The notes: a model not told the origin generated them from the sequence alone. A stretch of DNA of 64,000 nucleotides from Citrobacter amalonaticus (GCF_001559075.2 NZ_CP014015.2:682001-746000); one strand, 5' to 3'; shown: positions 52,289 to 61,961, counted from the first letter of the stretch. Made by a program: numbers and translations.

Positions 52289-54919
52289 TTATTGCAATTT
52301 TGCGCTGACCCAGGCTTGCACACTGGCTAACGCCGCAGGCAGAGCAGAGGCGTCCGTACCACCAGCTTGCGCCATGTCCGGACGACCACCACCCTTACCG
52401 CCCACCTGCTGAGCGACCATACCTACCAGTTCCCCTGCTTTGACACGGTCGGTCACGTCCTTAGACACACCAGCAATCAGAGAAACCTTACCTTCAGCTG
52501 CCGTTGCCAGCACGATAATTGTCGACCCCAGTTGATTTTTCAGATCATCAACCATGGTGCGCAACATTTTCGGCTCAACACCCGTAAGCTCACTCACCAA
52601 CAGCTTAACGCCATTGATATCAACCGCTTTGCTGGAAAGATTCGCACTTTCCTGCGCCGCAGCTTGTTCTTTCAACTGCTGAAGTTCTTTCTCAAGCTGA
52701 CGAGTACGCTCCAGTACTGAACGCACCTTGTCGCCCAGATTCTGGCTATCGCCCTTCAACAGATGAGCAATATCGGTTAAGCGATCGCTTTCTGCATGCA
52801 CAGTCGCAATGGCACCCTCACCGGTTACCGCTTCAATACGACGAACCCCGGCGGCGGTTCCGGACTCGGAGACAATACGGAACAGACCGATGTCACCGGT
52901 ACGGCTGGCGTGCGTCCCGCCGCACAGCTCGGTAGAGAAATCGCCCATGCTCAGCACGCGAACACGTTCGTCATATTTCTCGCCGAACAGCGCCATTGCG
53001 CCTTTTGCTTTCGCCGCTTCCAGATCCATCACGTTGGTTTCAACCGGCAGGTTACGACGGATCTGCGCGTTCACCAGATCTTCAACCGCGCGGATTTCCG
53101 CCGGCTTCATCGCTTCATTATGCGAGAAGTCGAAACGCAGCATTTTGTCGTTAACCAGCGACCCTTTCTGCGCCACGTGCGTGCCCAGAATCTGGCGCAA
53201 CGCCGCGTGCATCAGGTGCGTCGCGGAGTGGTTCAGACGAATACGCGCACGACGCGCCTCATCCACATCAGCCTGGACCGCGTCGCCCACTTTCAGAGAA
53301 CCCGCAGACAGCTTGCCGAGGTGGCCAATTGCCTGACCATATTTTTGCGTGTCGCTTACGGCAAACGCAAAGCCTGCGCCTTTCAGTTCACCTTTATCGC
53401 CAACCTGACCACCGGATTCCGCATAGAATGGGGTTTGATCCAGTACGACAACGGCTTCCTGACCGGCACTGATCGCATCAACCGCTTTACCATCAACAAA
53501 CAGCGCGGTCACTTTACCGTTCAGTTCCAGATGGTCGTAGCCTTTAAATTCAGAGGCGCTATCCACGCGAATCATCGCGTTATAGTCCGCACCAAAACCG
53601 CTGGCTTCGCGCGCGCGACGGCGCTGCTCTTCCATGGCGGCTTCAAAACCCGCTTCATCCACTTTGATGTTGCGCTCACGGCAAACGTCTGCCGTCAGGT
53701 CAACCGGGAAACCGTAGGTATCGTACAGACGGAATGCTGTTTCGCCATCCAGCGTATCGCCGGACAGTTTCGCCAGTTCTTCGTCCAGCAGCGCCAGGCC
53801 ACGCTCCAGCGTACGGGCAAACTGCTCTTCTTCGGTTTTCAGCACTTGCTCAACCTGAGCCTGCTGACGCTTCAGTTCTTCGCCAGCCGATCCCATGACG
53901 TCAACCAGTGGACCCACCAGTTTGTAAAAGAAGGTCTCTTTCGCGCCCAGCATGTTGCCATGACGTACCGCACGACGAATGATACGACGCAGAACATAGC
54001 CACGGTTTTCGTTGGACGGAACCACGCCGTCGGCGATCAGGAACGCACAGGAACGAATGTGGTCCGCAATCACGCGCAGTGACTTGTTGCTCAGATCGGT
54101 CGCACCGGTCACTTTCGCTACCGCTTCAATCAGCGTACGGAACAGGTCAATTTCGTAGTTGGAGTTGACGTGTTGCAGCACAGCCGCAATACGCTCCAGA
54201 CCCATACCGGTATCAACGGAAGGCTTAGGCAGCGGCTCCATCGTACCGTCAGCCTGACGGTTGAACTGCATAAAGACGATGTTCCAGATCTCAATGTAGC
54301 GATCGCCGTCTTCTTCCGGACTTCCCGGAGGGCCGCCCCAGATGTGATCGCCATGATCGTAGAAAATCTCGGTGCACGGGCCGCACGGACCGGTATCGCC
54401 CATCTGCCAGAAGTTGTCGGACGCATAGGCCGCACCTTTGTTATCACCGATGCGGATAATACGCTCGCGAGGAATACCGACTTCTTTTTCCCAGATTTCA
54501 TAGGCTTCATCGTCTGTTTCGTAGACGGTCACCCACAGACGCTCTTTCGGCAGGGCAAACCAGTTTTCACCGGTCAGCAATTCCCACGCGTACTGGATTG
54601 CATCATGCTTGAAATAGTCGCCGAAGCTGAAGTTACCCAGCATTTCGAAGAAGGTATGGTGACGTGCAGTGTAACCAACGTTTTCCAGATCGTTGTGCTT
54701 ACCACCCGCACGCACGCAGCGCTGGGATGTGGTTGCGCGGGAATAATTACGCTTGTCGAGCCCAAGGAAAACGTCCTTGAACTGGTTCATCCCGGCGTTG
54801 GTAAACAACAAAGTGGGGTCATTGTTTGGAACCAGGGAGCTGCTGGCAACTACCTGATGTCCCTTACTATGGAAAAAGTCGAGAAACGCCTGACGGATCT
54901 CAGCGGTGCTCTTGCTCAT
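52289..54919 (-). CDS. alaS: Alanyl-tRNA synthetase AlaS
   Basis: 876 residues. A class II catalytic core occupies the first 460 residues (TLLFTNAGMNQFKDVFLG and RATTSQRCVRAGGKHNDLE). The editing domain shows the zinc motif HSATHLMHAALRQIL with ELCGGTHASRTG. The C-terminal C-Ala domain contains a coiled coil (about 720-760) and ends in GGKGGGRPDMAQAGG. It charges tRNA-Ala and clears Ser and Gly misacylation. Confidence 0.98.
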   Translation of the reverse strand: MSKSTAEIRQAFLDFFHSKGHQVVASSSLVPNNDPTLLFTNAGMNQFKDVFLGLDKRNYSRATTSQRCVRAGGKHNDLENVGYTARHHTFFEMLGNFSFGDYFKHDAIQYAWELLTGENWFALPKERLWVTVYETDDEAYEIWEKEVGIPRERIIRIGDNKGAAYASDNFWQMGDTGPCGPCTEIFYDHGDHIWGGPPGSPEEDGDRYIEIWNIVFMQFNRQADGTMEPLPKPSVDTGMGLERIAAVLQHVNSNYEIDLFRTLIEAVAKVTGATDLSNKSLRVIADHIRSCAFLIADGVVPSNENRGYVLRRIIRRAVRHGNMLGAKETFFYKLVGPLVDVMGSAGEELKRQQAQVEQVLKTEEEQFARTLERGLALLDEELAKLSGDTLDGETAFRLYDTYGFPVDLTADVCRERNIKVDEAGFEAAMEEQRRRAREASGFGADYNAMIRVDSASEFKGYDHLELNGKVTALFVDGKAVDAISAGQEAVVVLDQTPFYAESGGQVGDKGELKGAGFAFAVSDTQKYGQAIGHLGKLSAGSLKVGDAVQADVDEARRARIRLNHSATHLMHAALRQILGTHVAQKGSLVNDKMLRFDFSHNEAMKPAEIRAVEDLVNAQIRRNLPVETNVMDLEAAKAKGAMALFGEKYDERVRVLSMGDFSTELCGGTHASRTGDIGLFRIVSESGTAAGVRRIEAVTGEGAIATVHAESDRLTDIAHLLKGDSQNLGDKVRSVLERTRQLEKELQQLKEQAAAQESANLSSKAVDINGVKLLVSELTGVEPKMLRTMVDDLKNQLGSTIIVLATAAEGKVSLIAGVSKDVTDRVKAGELVGMVAQQVGGKGGGRPDMAQAGGTDASALPAALASVQAWVSAKLQ

Positions 54920-55047
54920 AATTATCCTGAAATCTTGCTAACGAAAAATCATTACCAGCAACAACTCTTGATTGACTGGGCCGCCGGCAACTGAAAAGTG
55001 GGAATAAGATAAGTTTTCTTTACGGGGAAGTAAAATCCCGTATGCGC

Positions 55048-55548
55048 TCAATCGTCAAAATTTCGCCATATTTGCTGGATATCCTCCATCAGATACCCGC
55101 GATAGAGCAAAAACCGCTGTACCTTAACCTTTTCTGAAAATGCGCCAGGCAGCGGTTCACCATATTTACGGCAGGCCTGGTCGCGTGCGAGGGCGCTCCA
55201 GTCAATTTCACATTCCCGCATCGCTTTTTCCGTCGATTCTCGGGCAATGCCCTTTTGATTCAACTCCTGGCGGATGCGCGCCGGACCATAGCCTTTACGA
55301 CTGCGGCTGGCGATAAAGCGGGCGATAAACCGATCGTCATCGAGATACTGATGCTCGTAACACCAGGCGATCACCCGATCATAATCTTCCGCCGTCGCAT
55401 CAATCTCTTCCGGTCCATTTTTCCCCATCACCGGGGCGGCAAGTTTGCGTCGCAACTCTTGTTCACTGTGGTCACGAACCGCGAGGATACGAACTGCGCG
55501 ATCTAACAGCCGGGAATACGCGGGTCGGCGCGGTGTGGGTTCACTCAT
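55048..55548 (-). CDS. recX: RecA inhibitor RecX
   Basis: A 166-residue all-helical RecX protein with the three-repeat fold (ILAVRDHSEQELRRKLAAPV and RIRQELNQKGI). It caps and limits RecA filaments. It lies 115 bases downstream of recA, past a terminator, and is made by read-through, so it stays scarce relative to RecA. Confidence 0.96.
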   Translation of the reverse strand: MSEPTPRRPAYSRLLDRAVRILAVRDHSEQELRRKLAAPVMGKNGPEEIDATAEDYDRVIAWCYEHQYLDDDRFIARFIASRSRKGYGPARIRQELNQKGIARESTEKAMRECEIDWSALARDQACRKYGEPLPGAFSEKVKVQRFLLYRGYLMEDIQQIWRNFDD

Positions 55549-55570
55549 AACAACCTTCGAAATCAGAAAT

Positions 55571-55599
55571 GCAAAAAGGGCTGCATCAATGCAGCCCTT
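55571..55599 (-). terminator. Intercistronic terminator between recA and recX
   Basis: A stem AAGGGCTGC / GCAGCCCTT with a six-base loop is followed on the minus strand by TTTTTGC. Its position explains low read-through into recX, as in E. coli. Confidence 0.88.
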
Positions 55600-55617
55600 G
55601 AGTGTAATTCAACTTTT

Positions 55618-55652
55618 TGCCGGATGGCAGTTTTGCGTTATCCGGACGGACG
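55618..55652. repeat. REP element after recA
   Basis: GCCGGATGGCAG...GTTATCCGGACGG is a single REP-like palindrome just past the recA stop. Confidence 0.65.
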
Positions 55653-55663
55653 ACACCTGACGA

Positions 55664-56725
55664 TTAAAAATCTTCGTTGGTTTCCGCAACACCTTCACCG
55701 TCATCAACAGCGAAGTCAGGTTTAGCATCCTGGCTATTGAGCAGCATTTCGCGAACTTTTTTCTCAATTTCCTTCGCGGTAGCCGGGTTGTCTTTCAGCC
55801 AGGCGGTTGCATTCGCTTTACCCTGACCAATTTTCTCGCCGTTGTAGCTGTACCAGGCGCCCGCTTTCTCGATCAGCTTCTCTTTCACGCCCAGGTCGAC
55901 CAGTTCACCATAGAAGTTGATGCCTTCACCGTAAAGGATCTGGAATTCAGCCTGTTTAAACGGCGCCGCAATTTTGTTTTTCACCACTTTCACGCGGGTT
56001 TCGCTGCCCACCACGTTATCGCCCTCTTTCACCGCGCCAATACGGCGGATGTCCAGACGAACAGAGGCATAGAATTTCAGTGCGTTACCACCGGTCGTGG
56101 TTTCCGGGTTACCGAACATCACACCAATTTTCATACGGATCTGGTTGATGAAGATCAGCAGCGTGTTGGACTGCTTCAGGTTACCGGCCAGTTTACGCAT
56201 CGCCTGGCTCATCATACGCGCCGCGAGGCCCATGTGAGAGTCACCGATTTCACCTTCGATTTCCGCTTTCGGCGTCAGCGCCGCGACGGAGTCGACAACG
56301 ATAACGTCGACGGCGCCAGAACGCGCCAGTGCGTCACAGATTTCCAGCGCCTGTTCACCGGTGTCCGGCTGAGAACAGAGCAGATTGTCGATATCAACGC
56401 CCAGCTTACGTGCATAGATCGGGTCCAGCGCGTGTTCAGCATCGATAAACGCACAGGTTTTACCTTCGCGCTGCGCCGCGGCAATCACCTGCAGCGTCAG
56501 CGTGGTTTTACCGGATGATTCCGGCCCGTAGATTTCGACGATACGGCCCATCGGCAGGCCGCCTGCGCCCAGCGCGATATCCAGTGAAAGCGAACCCGTG
56601 GAGATCGTTTCCACATCCATAGAACGGTCTTCACCCAGGCGCATGATGGAGCCTTTACCGAATTGCTTTTCGATCTGGCCCAGCGCTGCCGCCAACGCTT
56701 TCTGTTTGTTTTCGTCGATAGCCAT
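55664..56725 (-). CDS. recA: Recombinase RecA
   Basis: 353 residues. It polymerises on single-stranded DNA, catalyses strand exchange and triggers LexA self-cleavage. Walker A GPESSGKT is at residues 67-74, the Walker B/L1 region holds VIVVDSVAALTPKAEIEGE, and the L2 loop follows in MKIGVMFGNPETTTGG. The tail is acidic (DDGEGVAETNEDF). It is SOS-controlled by the LexA box upstream. Confidence 0.99.
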   Translation of the reverse strand: MAIDENKQKALAAALGQIEKQFGKGSIMRLGEDRSMDVETISTGSLSLDIALGAGGLPMGRIVEIYGPESSGKTTLTLQVIAAAQREGKTCAFIDAEHALDPIYARKLGVDIDNLLCSQPDTGEQALEICDALARSGAVDVIVVDSVAALTPKAEIEGEIGDSHMGLAARMMSQAMRKLAGNLKQSNTLLIFINQIRMKIGVMFGNPETTTGGNALKFYASVRLDIRRIGAVKEGDNVVGSETRVKVVKNKIAAPFKQAEFQILYGEGINFYGELVDLGVKEKLIEKAGAWYSYNGEKIGQGKANATAWLKDNPATAKEIEKKVREMLLNSQDAKPDFAVDDGEGVAETNEDF

Positions 56726-56781
56726 TAATTACTCCTGTCATGCCGGCTGAAACCGGATAGTGATTCTGTACTGTTGTCGCA

Positions 56782-56809
56782 ATTATACTGTATAGTCATA
56801 CAGTATCAA
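56782..56809 (-). promoter_or_regulatory. recA promoter with LexA box
   Basis: The LexA box TACTGTATAGTCATACAGTA occupies 56786-56805. On the minus strand it sits within the promoter TTGATA (56809-56804), a 16-base spacer and TATAAT (56787-56782), matching the E. coli layout. Its edge touches the pncC stop at 56806. Confidence 0.95.
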
Positions 56810-57303
56810 GTATTTTGTAGAAATTGTTGCCACAGGGTTTGCAGCGCATAAACCGTGGCTTGCCGACGCACCGCATCACGGTCGCCGTGAAAGCATTCCC
56901 GACGGGTAATCCCTTCTCCGCGCACGCTGGCGAAGGCAAACCAGACGGTACCGACCGGTTTCTCTTCGCTGCCGCCATCCGGCCCGGCGATCCCGCTGAT
57001 GGAAACCGCAAAATCGGCACGTGCCGCTTTCAGTGCGCCAATCGCCATCTCAACCACCACCGGTTCACTGACCGCGCCATGCTGCGCCAGCGTCTCTTCG
57101 CGCACGCCGATCATCTGCGATTTGGCTTCGTTACTGTAGGTGACAAAACCGCGCTCAAACCAGGCGGAGCTGCCGGCAACATCGGTAATGGCTTTCGCCA
57201 CCCAACCGCCGGTGCAGGACTCTGCGGTGGTCACCGTCGCACCACGCGCTTTCAGCGCCAGCCCGACCTGTTCACTTAACTGCATCAGTTCACTGTCAGT
57301 CAT
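56806..57303 (-). CDS. pncC: Nicotinamide-nucleotide amidase PncC (YgaD)
   Basis: A 165-residue stand-alone CinA C-terminal domain. It deamidates NMN to nicotinate mononucleotide in NAD recycling. The catalytic serine segment TTAESCTGGWVAKAITDVAG near residue 25 and the SGIAGPDGGSEEKPVGTVW motif are both intact. Its stop abuts the recA LexA box, so read-through into recA is possible. Confidence 0.96.
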   Translation of the reverse strand: MTDSELMQLSEQVGLALKARGATVTTAESCTGGWVAKAITDVAGSSAWFERGFVTYSNEAKSQMIGVREETLAQHGAVSEPVVVEMAIGALKAARADFAVSISGIAGPDGGSEEKPVGTVWFAFASVRGEGITRRECFHGDRDAVRRQATVYALQTLWQQFLQNT

Positions 57304-57446
57304 ATCAGCCTCTGTCAGTTAAAAAATATGCCGGACAAGATAACACTTTCCCAACAGAGATGGGGATGAGGTGACAATTTTACGAGGGGGATTCCGAAAA
57401 AACGAGTGAGGCCCAGGGAAGCCGAAGCGCCCCTGGGTAAAAACCG

Positions 57447-58526
57447 TTACTGCACGCGCGCCAGCGCCACTGCCTGACCTAACTGCCACACCGCCATCGC
57501 GTAATGGGTGCTGTGGTTGTAGCGGGTAATGGCATAGAAGTTAGGCAAACCGTACCAGTACTGGTATCCGGTACCCATATCCAGACGTAGCAGGCTCACC
57601 TGCTGATGGTTGCCCAGCGATTGTTGCGGCGTGAGCCCGGCGGCCGCCAGTTGAGAAAGGCTGTACTGCGTTTTAAAACCATTCGCCAGTCCCGGGGCCT
57701 GACCGTTCGCCATCACCGCCACCGCGTCGCCTTTCACCCAACCGTGCGCTTTGAAGTAATTCGCCACGCTGCCGATAGCATCGACCGGATCCCACAGGTT
57801 GATGTGGCCGTCGCCGTTGAAATCCACCGCGTATTCTTTATAGGACGACGGCATGAACTGTCCGTACCCCATCGCGCCGGCAAAGGAACCTTTCAAATCT
57901 AACGGGTCATCCTGCTCGTTACGCGCCATCAGCAGGAACGTCTCCAGTTCGCCGGAGAAGTACTCCGCACGACGTGGATAGTTAAACGACAACGTCGCCA
58001 GCGCGTCCAGAATACGCGTTTTCCCCATCACGCGGCCCCAGCGGGTTTCCACGCCAATAATGCCCACGATGATCTCCGGCGGAACGCCGTAAACCTGCCA
58101 GGCGCGGTTGAGCGCGTCTTCATACTGATTCCAGAACGCCACGCCGTTTTGCACGTTATCCGGCGTAATGAACTGTTTGCGATAGCGCAGCCATGCGCCG
58201 TTAGGCCCGGCTGGCGGCTGCGTGGTCGGCGCCTGCCTGTCCATCAGACGCAAAACGTAATCCAGGCGCTTCGCCTGTGACAGGATCTCCTGCAATTGCT
58301 GACGATTAAAACCGTGCTTGTTCACCATCTTATCGATGAACTGCTGTGCATTCGGGTTGTTGGCAAAGTCGCCGCCCATCTGCATAACGTTGTGCTGGGG
58401 CTCAAGCAGGAAGCCGCCGGAAGGCGTCCCCGTTGTCGTTTGAGGCTCTTGAGGTTTCGGTTTGCTACTACAGGCAGCAAGTAACACAAACAGGGGAAGC
58501 AATGCTACATAACGACGCTTGAACAT
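57447..58526 (-). CDS. mltB: Membrane-bound lytic transglycosylase B (MltB)
   Basis: 359 residues from the ATG at 58526, which starts a lipoprotein signal (LLAAC, lipidated Cys19); an earlier in-frame ATG would add 29 unlikely residues. It cleaves peptidoglycan with formation of 1,6-anhydromuramic acid. The catalytic Glu160 lies in GIIGVETRWGRVMGK, and the GAMGYGQFMPSSYKEYAVDF and FNGDGHINLWDPVDAIGSVA loops follow. It is anchored in the outer membrane. Confidence 0.96.
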   Translation of the reverse strand: MFKRRYVALLPLFVLLAACSSKPKPQEPQTTTGTPSGGFLLEPQHNVMQMGGDFANNPNAQQFIDKMVNKHGFNRQQLQEILSQAKRLDYVLRLMDRQAPTTQPPAGPNGAWLRYRKQFITPDNVQNGVAFWNQYEDALNRAWQVYGVPPEIIVGIIGVETRWGRVMGKTRILDALATLSFNYPRRAEYFSGELETFLLMARNEQDDPLDLKGSFAGAMGYGQFMPSSYKEYAVDFNGDGHINLWDPVDAIGSVANYFKAHGWVKGDAVAVMANGQAPGLANGFKTQYSLSQLAAAGLTPQQSLGNHQQVSLLRLDMGTGYQYWYGLPNFYAITRYNHSTHYAMAVWQLGQAVALARVQ

Positions 58527-58700
58527 GAGACATCCATTAAACAGATTCAGCCAGAGAGAAGTATGGTAAAGCATCCCCCGCCATACAAGGAAGCGCCAGA
58601 CGCGCTCCGTCACACAATTTACGTATCACTTCCCCTCGTTTGATCGTCAGTACATTCTTTCCTTTCCGCAAAAACTTTCAACTTAAAATATTTTACTTTC

Positions 58701-58722
58701 ATTTTGAGATCAAAATAACACT
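58701..58722 (+). promoter_or_regulatory. Possible CRP site of the srl operon
   Basis: TTTTGAGATCAAAATAACACT resembles the CRP-binding stretch upstream of E. coli srlA, from memory. It is about 80 bases before the srlA ATG. The match to consensus is weak. Confidence 0.4.
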
Positions 58723-58795
58723 TTTATTTCTTTCAATCTGATTAAAATAAGTCACCCATTCGCAAGATAACTAAAAATCCCTACAGGAGAGAACA

Positions 58796-59359
58796 ATGAT
58801 CGAAACCATTACACATGGAGCAGAGTGGTTCATCGGGCTGTTCCAGAAAGGTGGAGAGGTGTTTACCGGGATGGTCACCGGCATTCTTCCACTGCTGATC
58901 AGCCTGCTGGTCATCATGAATGCGCTGATCAACTTTATCGGCCAGCAGCGAATCGAACGCTTCGCCCAGCGCTGCGCCGGGAATCCGTTGTCCCGTTACC
59001 TGATTTTGCCTTTTATTGGCACGTTTGTGTTTTGTAACCCCATGACCCTGAGTCTGGGCCGCTTCATGCCAGAGAAATACAAGCCCAGCTACTACGCAGC
59101 CGCCTCTTACAGTTGTCACTCAATGAACGGCCTGTTCCCGCATATCAACCCTGGCGAACTGTTCGTTTACCTCGGCATTGCCAGCGGCCTGACCACGTTA
59201 GGTCTCCCGCTCGGGCCACTGGCCGTGAGCTATCTGCTGGTCGGTCTGGTCACCAACTTCTTTCGTGGCTGGGTCACGGACCTCACAACCTCCATCTTTG
59301 AGAAAAAGATGGGTATCCAACTTGAGCAGAAAGTCCACCTTGCAGGAGCAGCATCATGA
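58796..59359 (+). CDS. srlA: Sorbitol PTS EIIC component SrlA
   Basis: A 187-residue membrane component of the glucitol/sorbitol phosphotransferase system, with about four or five hydrophobic segments. EIIC-Gut motifs YSCHSMNGLFPHINPGELFV are present. It takes up D-sorbitol, phosphorylating it through SrlE and SrlB. Its stop overlaps the srlE start (ATGA). Confidence 0.97.
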   Translation: MIETITHGAEWFIGLFQKGGEVFTGMVTGILPLLISLLVIMNALINFIGQQRIERFAQRCAGNPLSRYLILPFIGTFVFCNPMTLSLGRFMPEKYKPSYYAAASYSCHSMNGLFPHINPGELFVYLGIASGLTTLGLPLGPLAVSYLLVGLVTNFFRGWVTDLTTSIFEKKMGIQLEQKVHLAGAAS

Positions 59360-60345
59360 CGCGCATTCGTATTGAACGAGGAACTGGCGGCTGGGGTGGC
59401 CCGTTAGAGCTGGACGTGACCGCCGGTAAGAAAATTGTCTACATCACCGCAGGCACACGCCCGGCGATTGTCGACAAACTGGCGCAGTTAACCGGCTGGC
59501 AGGCCGTCGATGGCTTTAAAGAGGGTGAACCGCCAGAAGACGAAATTGGCGTCGCCATCATTGACTGTGGCGGGACGCTGCGCTGCGGCATCTATCCCAA
59601 ACGCCGTATCCCGACCGTGAACATTCACTCAACCGGAAAATCCGGGCCGCTGGCCCAGTATATCGTTGAAGACATTTATGTCTCTGGCGTCAGGGAAGAC
59701 AACATCACCGTCATCGGCGACGCGTCTGCTGCACCACAGCCGCAGCCGCAATCACAACCGGCAAACTCCACCGCCGGGCGTGATTACGACACCAGCAAAA
59801 AGATCACCGAACAGAGCGATGGCCTGCTGGCAAAAGTCGGCATGGGGATGGGCTCTGCGGTGGCCGTGCTGTTCCAGTCCGGTCGCGACACCATCGATAC
59901 GGTTCTGAAAACCATTCTACCGTTCATGGCATTCGTCTCGGCACTGATCGGCATCATCATGGCCTCGGGTCTTGGCGACTGGATCGCCCACGGTCTGGCG
60001 CCGCTTGCCAGCCATCCGCTGGGTCTGGTGACGCTGGCGCTGATCTGTTCGTTCCCGCTGCTGTCGCCATTCCTTGGCCCTGGCGCGGTCATTGCGCAGG
60101 TTATCGGCGTCCTGATCGGCGTGCAAATTGGCCTGGGCAACATCCCGCCGCATCTGGCGCTGCCCGCCCTGTTTGCCATTAACGCTCAGGCAGCCTGTGA
60201 CTTTATCCCGGTCGGTCTGTCGCTGGCAGAAGCCCGTCAGGACACTGTTCGCGTCGGCGTGCCGTCGGTATTGGTGAGCCGCTTCCTCACGGGGGCGCCT
60301 ACCGTTCTCATCGCCTGGTTTGTTTCCGGCTTTATTTATCAATAA
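59356..60345 (+). CDS. srlE: Sorbitol PTS EIIBC component SrlE
   Basis: 329 residues. The N-terminal EIIB domain has phospho-acceptor Cys71 in IIDCGGTLRCGIYPKRR. A Pro/Gln-rich linker (about 125-140, PQPQPQSQP) connects to the C-terminal EIIC-like membrane half. It is about ten residues longer than the E. coli protein, most likely due to the linker. Confidence 0.96.
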   Translation: MTRIRIERGTGGWGGPLELDVTAGKKIVYITAGTRPAIVDKLAQLTGWQAVDGFKEGEPPEDEIGVAIIDCGGTLRCGIYPKRRIPTVNIHSTGKSGPLAQYIVEDIYVSGVREDNITVIGDASAAPQPQPQSQPANSTAGRDYDTSKKITEQSDGLLAKVGMGMGSAVAVLFQSGRDTIDTVLKTILPFMAFVSALIGIIMASGLGDWIAHGLAPLASHPLGLVTLALICSFPLLSPFLGPGAVIAQVIGVLIGVQIGLGNIPPHLALPALFAINAQAACDFIPVGLSLAEARQDTVRVGVPSVLVSRFLTGAPTVLIAWFVSGFIYQ

Positions 60346-60356
60346 GAGGTTTCGAC

Positions 60357-60719
60357 ATGACCGTTATTTATCAGACCACCATCACCCGTATCGGCCAGAG
60401 CGCACCGGATGCGCTCTGCGACCAGATGCTGATTACCTTTCGTGAAGGCGCGCCTGCGGATATCGAGGAATTTTGCTTTATCCATTGTCATGGCGAACTG
60501 AACGGTACGCTGCAACCCGGCGCGCAGTTCGAACTGGGTCAGCATCGTTATCCGGTCACCGCCGTCGGCAGCGTGGCCGAGCAGAATTTACGTGAACTGG
60601 GGCATATCACCCTGCGCTTCGACGGACAGAGCGAAGCGGAATTTCCCGGCACCGTGCACGTCGCGGGGCCTGTACCGGACGACATCGCACCGGGCTGTAT
60701 TTTGAAGTTTGTCGCTTAA
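60357..60719 (+). CDS. srlB: Sorbitol PTS EIIA component SrlB
   Basis: A 120-residue EIIA-Gut protein that passes phosphate from HPr to SrlE. The likely phosphohistidine is in FCFIHCHGELNG (His43 or His45). It lies 11 bases after srlE, with GAGG before its ATG. Confidence 0.96.
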   Translation: MTVIYQTTITRIGQSAPDALCDQMLITFREGAPADIEEFCFIHCHGELNGTLQPGAQFELGQHRYPVTAVGSVAEQNLRELGHITLRFDGQSEAEFPGTVHVAGPVPDDIAPGCILKFVA

Positions 60720-60729
60720 GGAGAGAAAA

Positions 60730-61509
60730 ATGAATCAGGTTGCCGTTGTCATTGGTGGAGGACAGACCCTGGGGGCATTCCTTTGCCGTGGGCTTGCAGC
60801 AGAAGGGTATCGCGTTGCGGTGGTGGACATTCAGAGTGATAAAGCCGCGAACACCGCACAGGAGATTAACGCGGAATTTGGCGAAGGCATGGCTTACGGT
60901 TTTGGCGCCGACGCCACCAGCGAACAGAGCGTACTCGCGCTCTCTCGCGGTGTAGATGAAATCTTTGGCCGCGTGGATCTGCTGGTTTACAGCGCAGGTA
61001 TCGCTAAAGCAGCATTTATCAGTGACTTCCAGCTCGGCGATTTTGACCGCTCGCTGCAGGTGAATCTGGTGGGCTATTTCCTCTGCGCACGTGAATTCTC
61101 CCGTCTGATGATCCGCGATGGTATTCAGGGACGTATTATTCAGATCAACTCCAAGTCCGGTAAAGTGGGCAGCAAACACAACTCCGGCTACAGCGCGGCG
61201 AAGTTTGGCGGCGTGGGGTTAACGCAGTCGCTGGCGCTGGATCTGGCGGAATATGGCATTACCGTGCATTCGCTGATGCTCGGCAACCTGTTAAAGTCAC
61301 CGATGTTCCAGTCGTTGCTGCCGCAGTACGCCACCAAGCTGGGTATCGAGCCAGACGAAGTGGAGCAGTATTACATTGATAAGGTTCCGCTGAAGCGCGG
61401 CTGCGACTATCAGGATGTGCTGAACATGCTGTTATTCTATGCCAGCCAGAAAGCGTCGTACTGCACCGGACAGTCAATCAACGTTACCGGTGGACAGGTC
61501 ATGTTTTAA
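60730..61509 (+). CDS. srlD: Sorbitol-6-phosphate dehydrogenase SrlD
   Basis: A 259-residue short-chain dehydrogenase that oxidises sorbitol-6-phosphate to fructose-6-phosphate with NAD. The N-terminal GGGQTLGAFLCRGLA motif binds the cofactor, and the catalytic Tyr/Lys pair is in YSAAKFGG. The ATG at 60730 follows AAGGAG. Confidence 0.97.
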   Translation: MNQVAVVIGGGQTLGAFLCRGLAAEGYRVAVVDIQSDKAANTAQEINAEFGEGMAYGFGADATSEQSVLALSRGVDEIFGRVDLLVYSAGIAKAAFISDFQLGDFDRSLQVNLVGYFLCAREFSRLMIRDGIQGRIIQINSKSGKVGSKHNSGYSAAKFGGVGLTQSLALDLAEYGITVHSLMLGNLLKSPMFQSLLPQYATKLGIEPDEVEQYYIDKVPLKRGCDYQDVLNMLLFYASQKASYCTGQSINVTGGQVMF

Positions 61510-61511
61510 TG

Positions 61512-61560
61512 GGTGTCGCCCGGTAGCGCTACGCGTACCGGGCCTACCCGCAGTCCGGAA
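61512..61560. repeat. REP element between srlD and gutM
   Basis: GTCGCCCGGTAGCGCTACGC and GTACCGGGCCTACCCGC form a REP palindrome between the enzyme genes and the regulatory genes of the operon. Confidence 0.7.
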
Positions 61561-61601
61561 AAAGTGAAACCGCCGTCCGGCGAAATAAAAGGAGCAACAA
61601 T

Positions 61602-61961
61602 ATGGTATCCGCACTCGTTACTGTCGCCGTCATTGCCTGGTGTGCACAACTGGCGCTGGGATACTGGCAAATATCGCGCTTTAATAACGCGTTTGACCTG
61701 CTTTGCCAGCAGGGACGCGTCGGCGTGGGGCGTTCAGGAGGACGTTTTAAACCGCGCGTCGTTGTCGCCGTCGCTGTCGATGACAATCAGCGAGTCACTG
61801 ATACTTTGTTTATGAAAGGTCTCACCGTATTCGCCAGACCAGGCAAAATCGCCGCCATTCAGGGCAAACATCTTAATGAATTACAGCCTGATGTGATCTT
61901 TCCCCATGATCCGTTATCGCAGAATGCACTATCATTGGCGCTTAGTCTGAAACATGGGTAA
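61602..61961 (+). CDS. gutM: Glucitol operon activator GutM
   Basis: A 119-residue protein with an N-terminal hydrophobic segment (ALVTVAVIAWCAQLALGYW). E. coli GutM activates the gut operon by an unclear mechanism. It precedes srlR. Confidence 0.93.
   Translation: MVSALVTVAVIAWCAQLALGYWQISRFNNAFDLLCQQGRVGVGRSGGRFKPRVVVAVAVDDNQRVTDTLFMKGLTVFARPGKIAAIQGKHLNELQPDVIFPHDPLSQNALSLALSLKHG

Noticed and set aside
52796..54082. A 428-codon frame antisense to alaS
   Set aside because: It mirrors the conserved alaS codons, lacks a ribosome-binding site, and its His/Arg/Thr-rich composition is typical of antisense frames.
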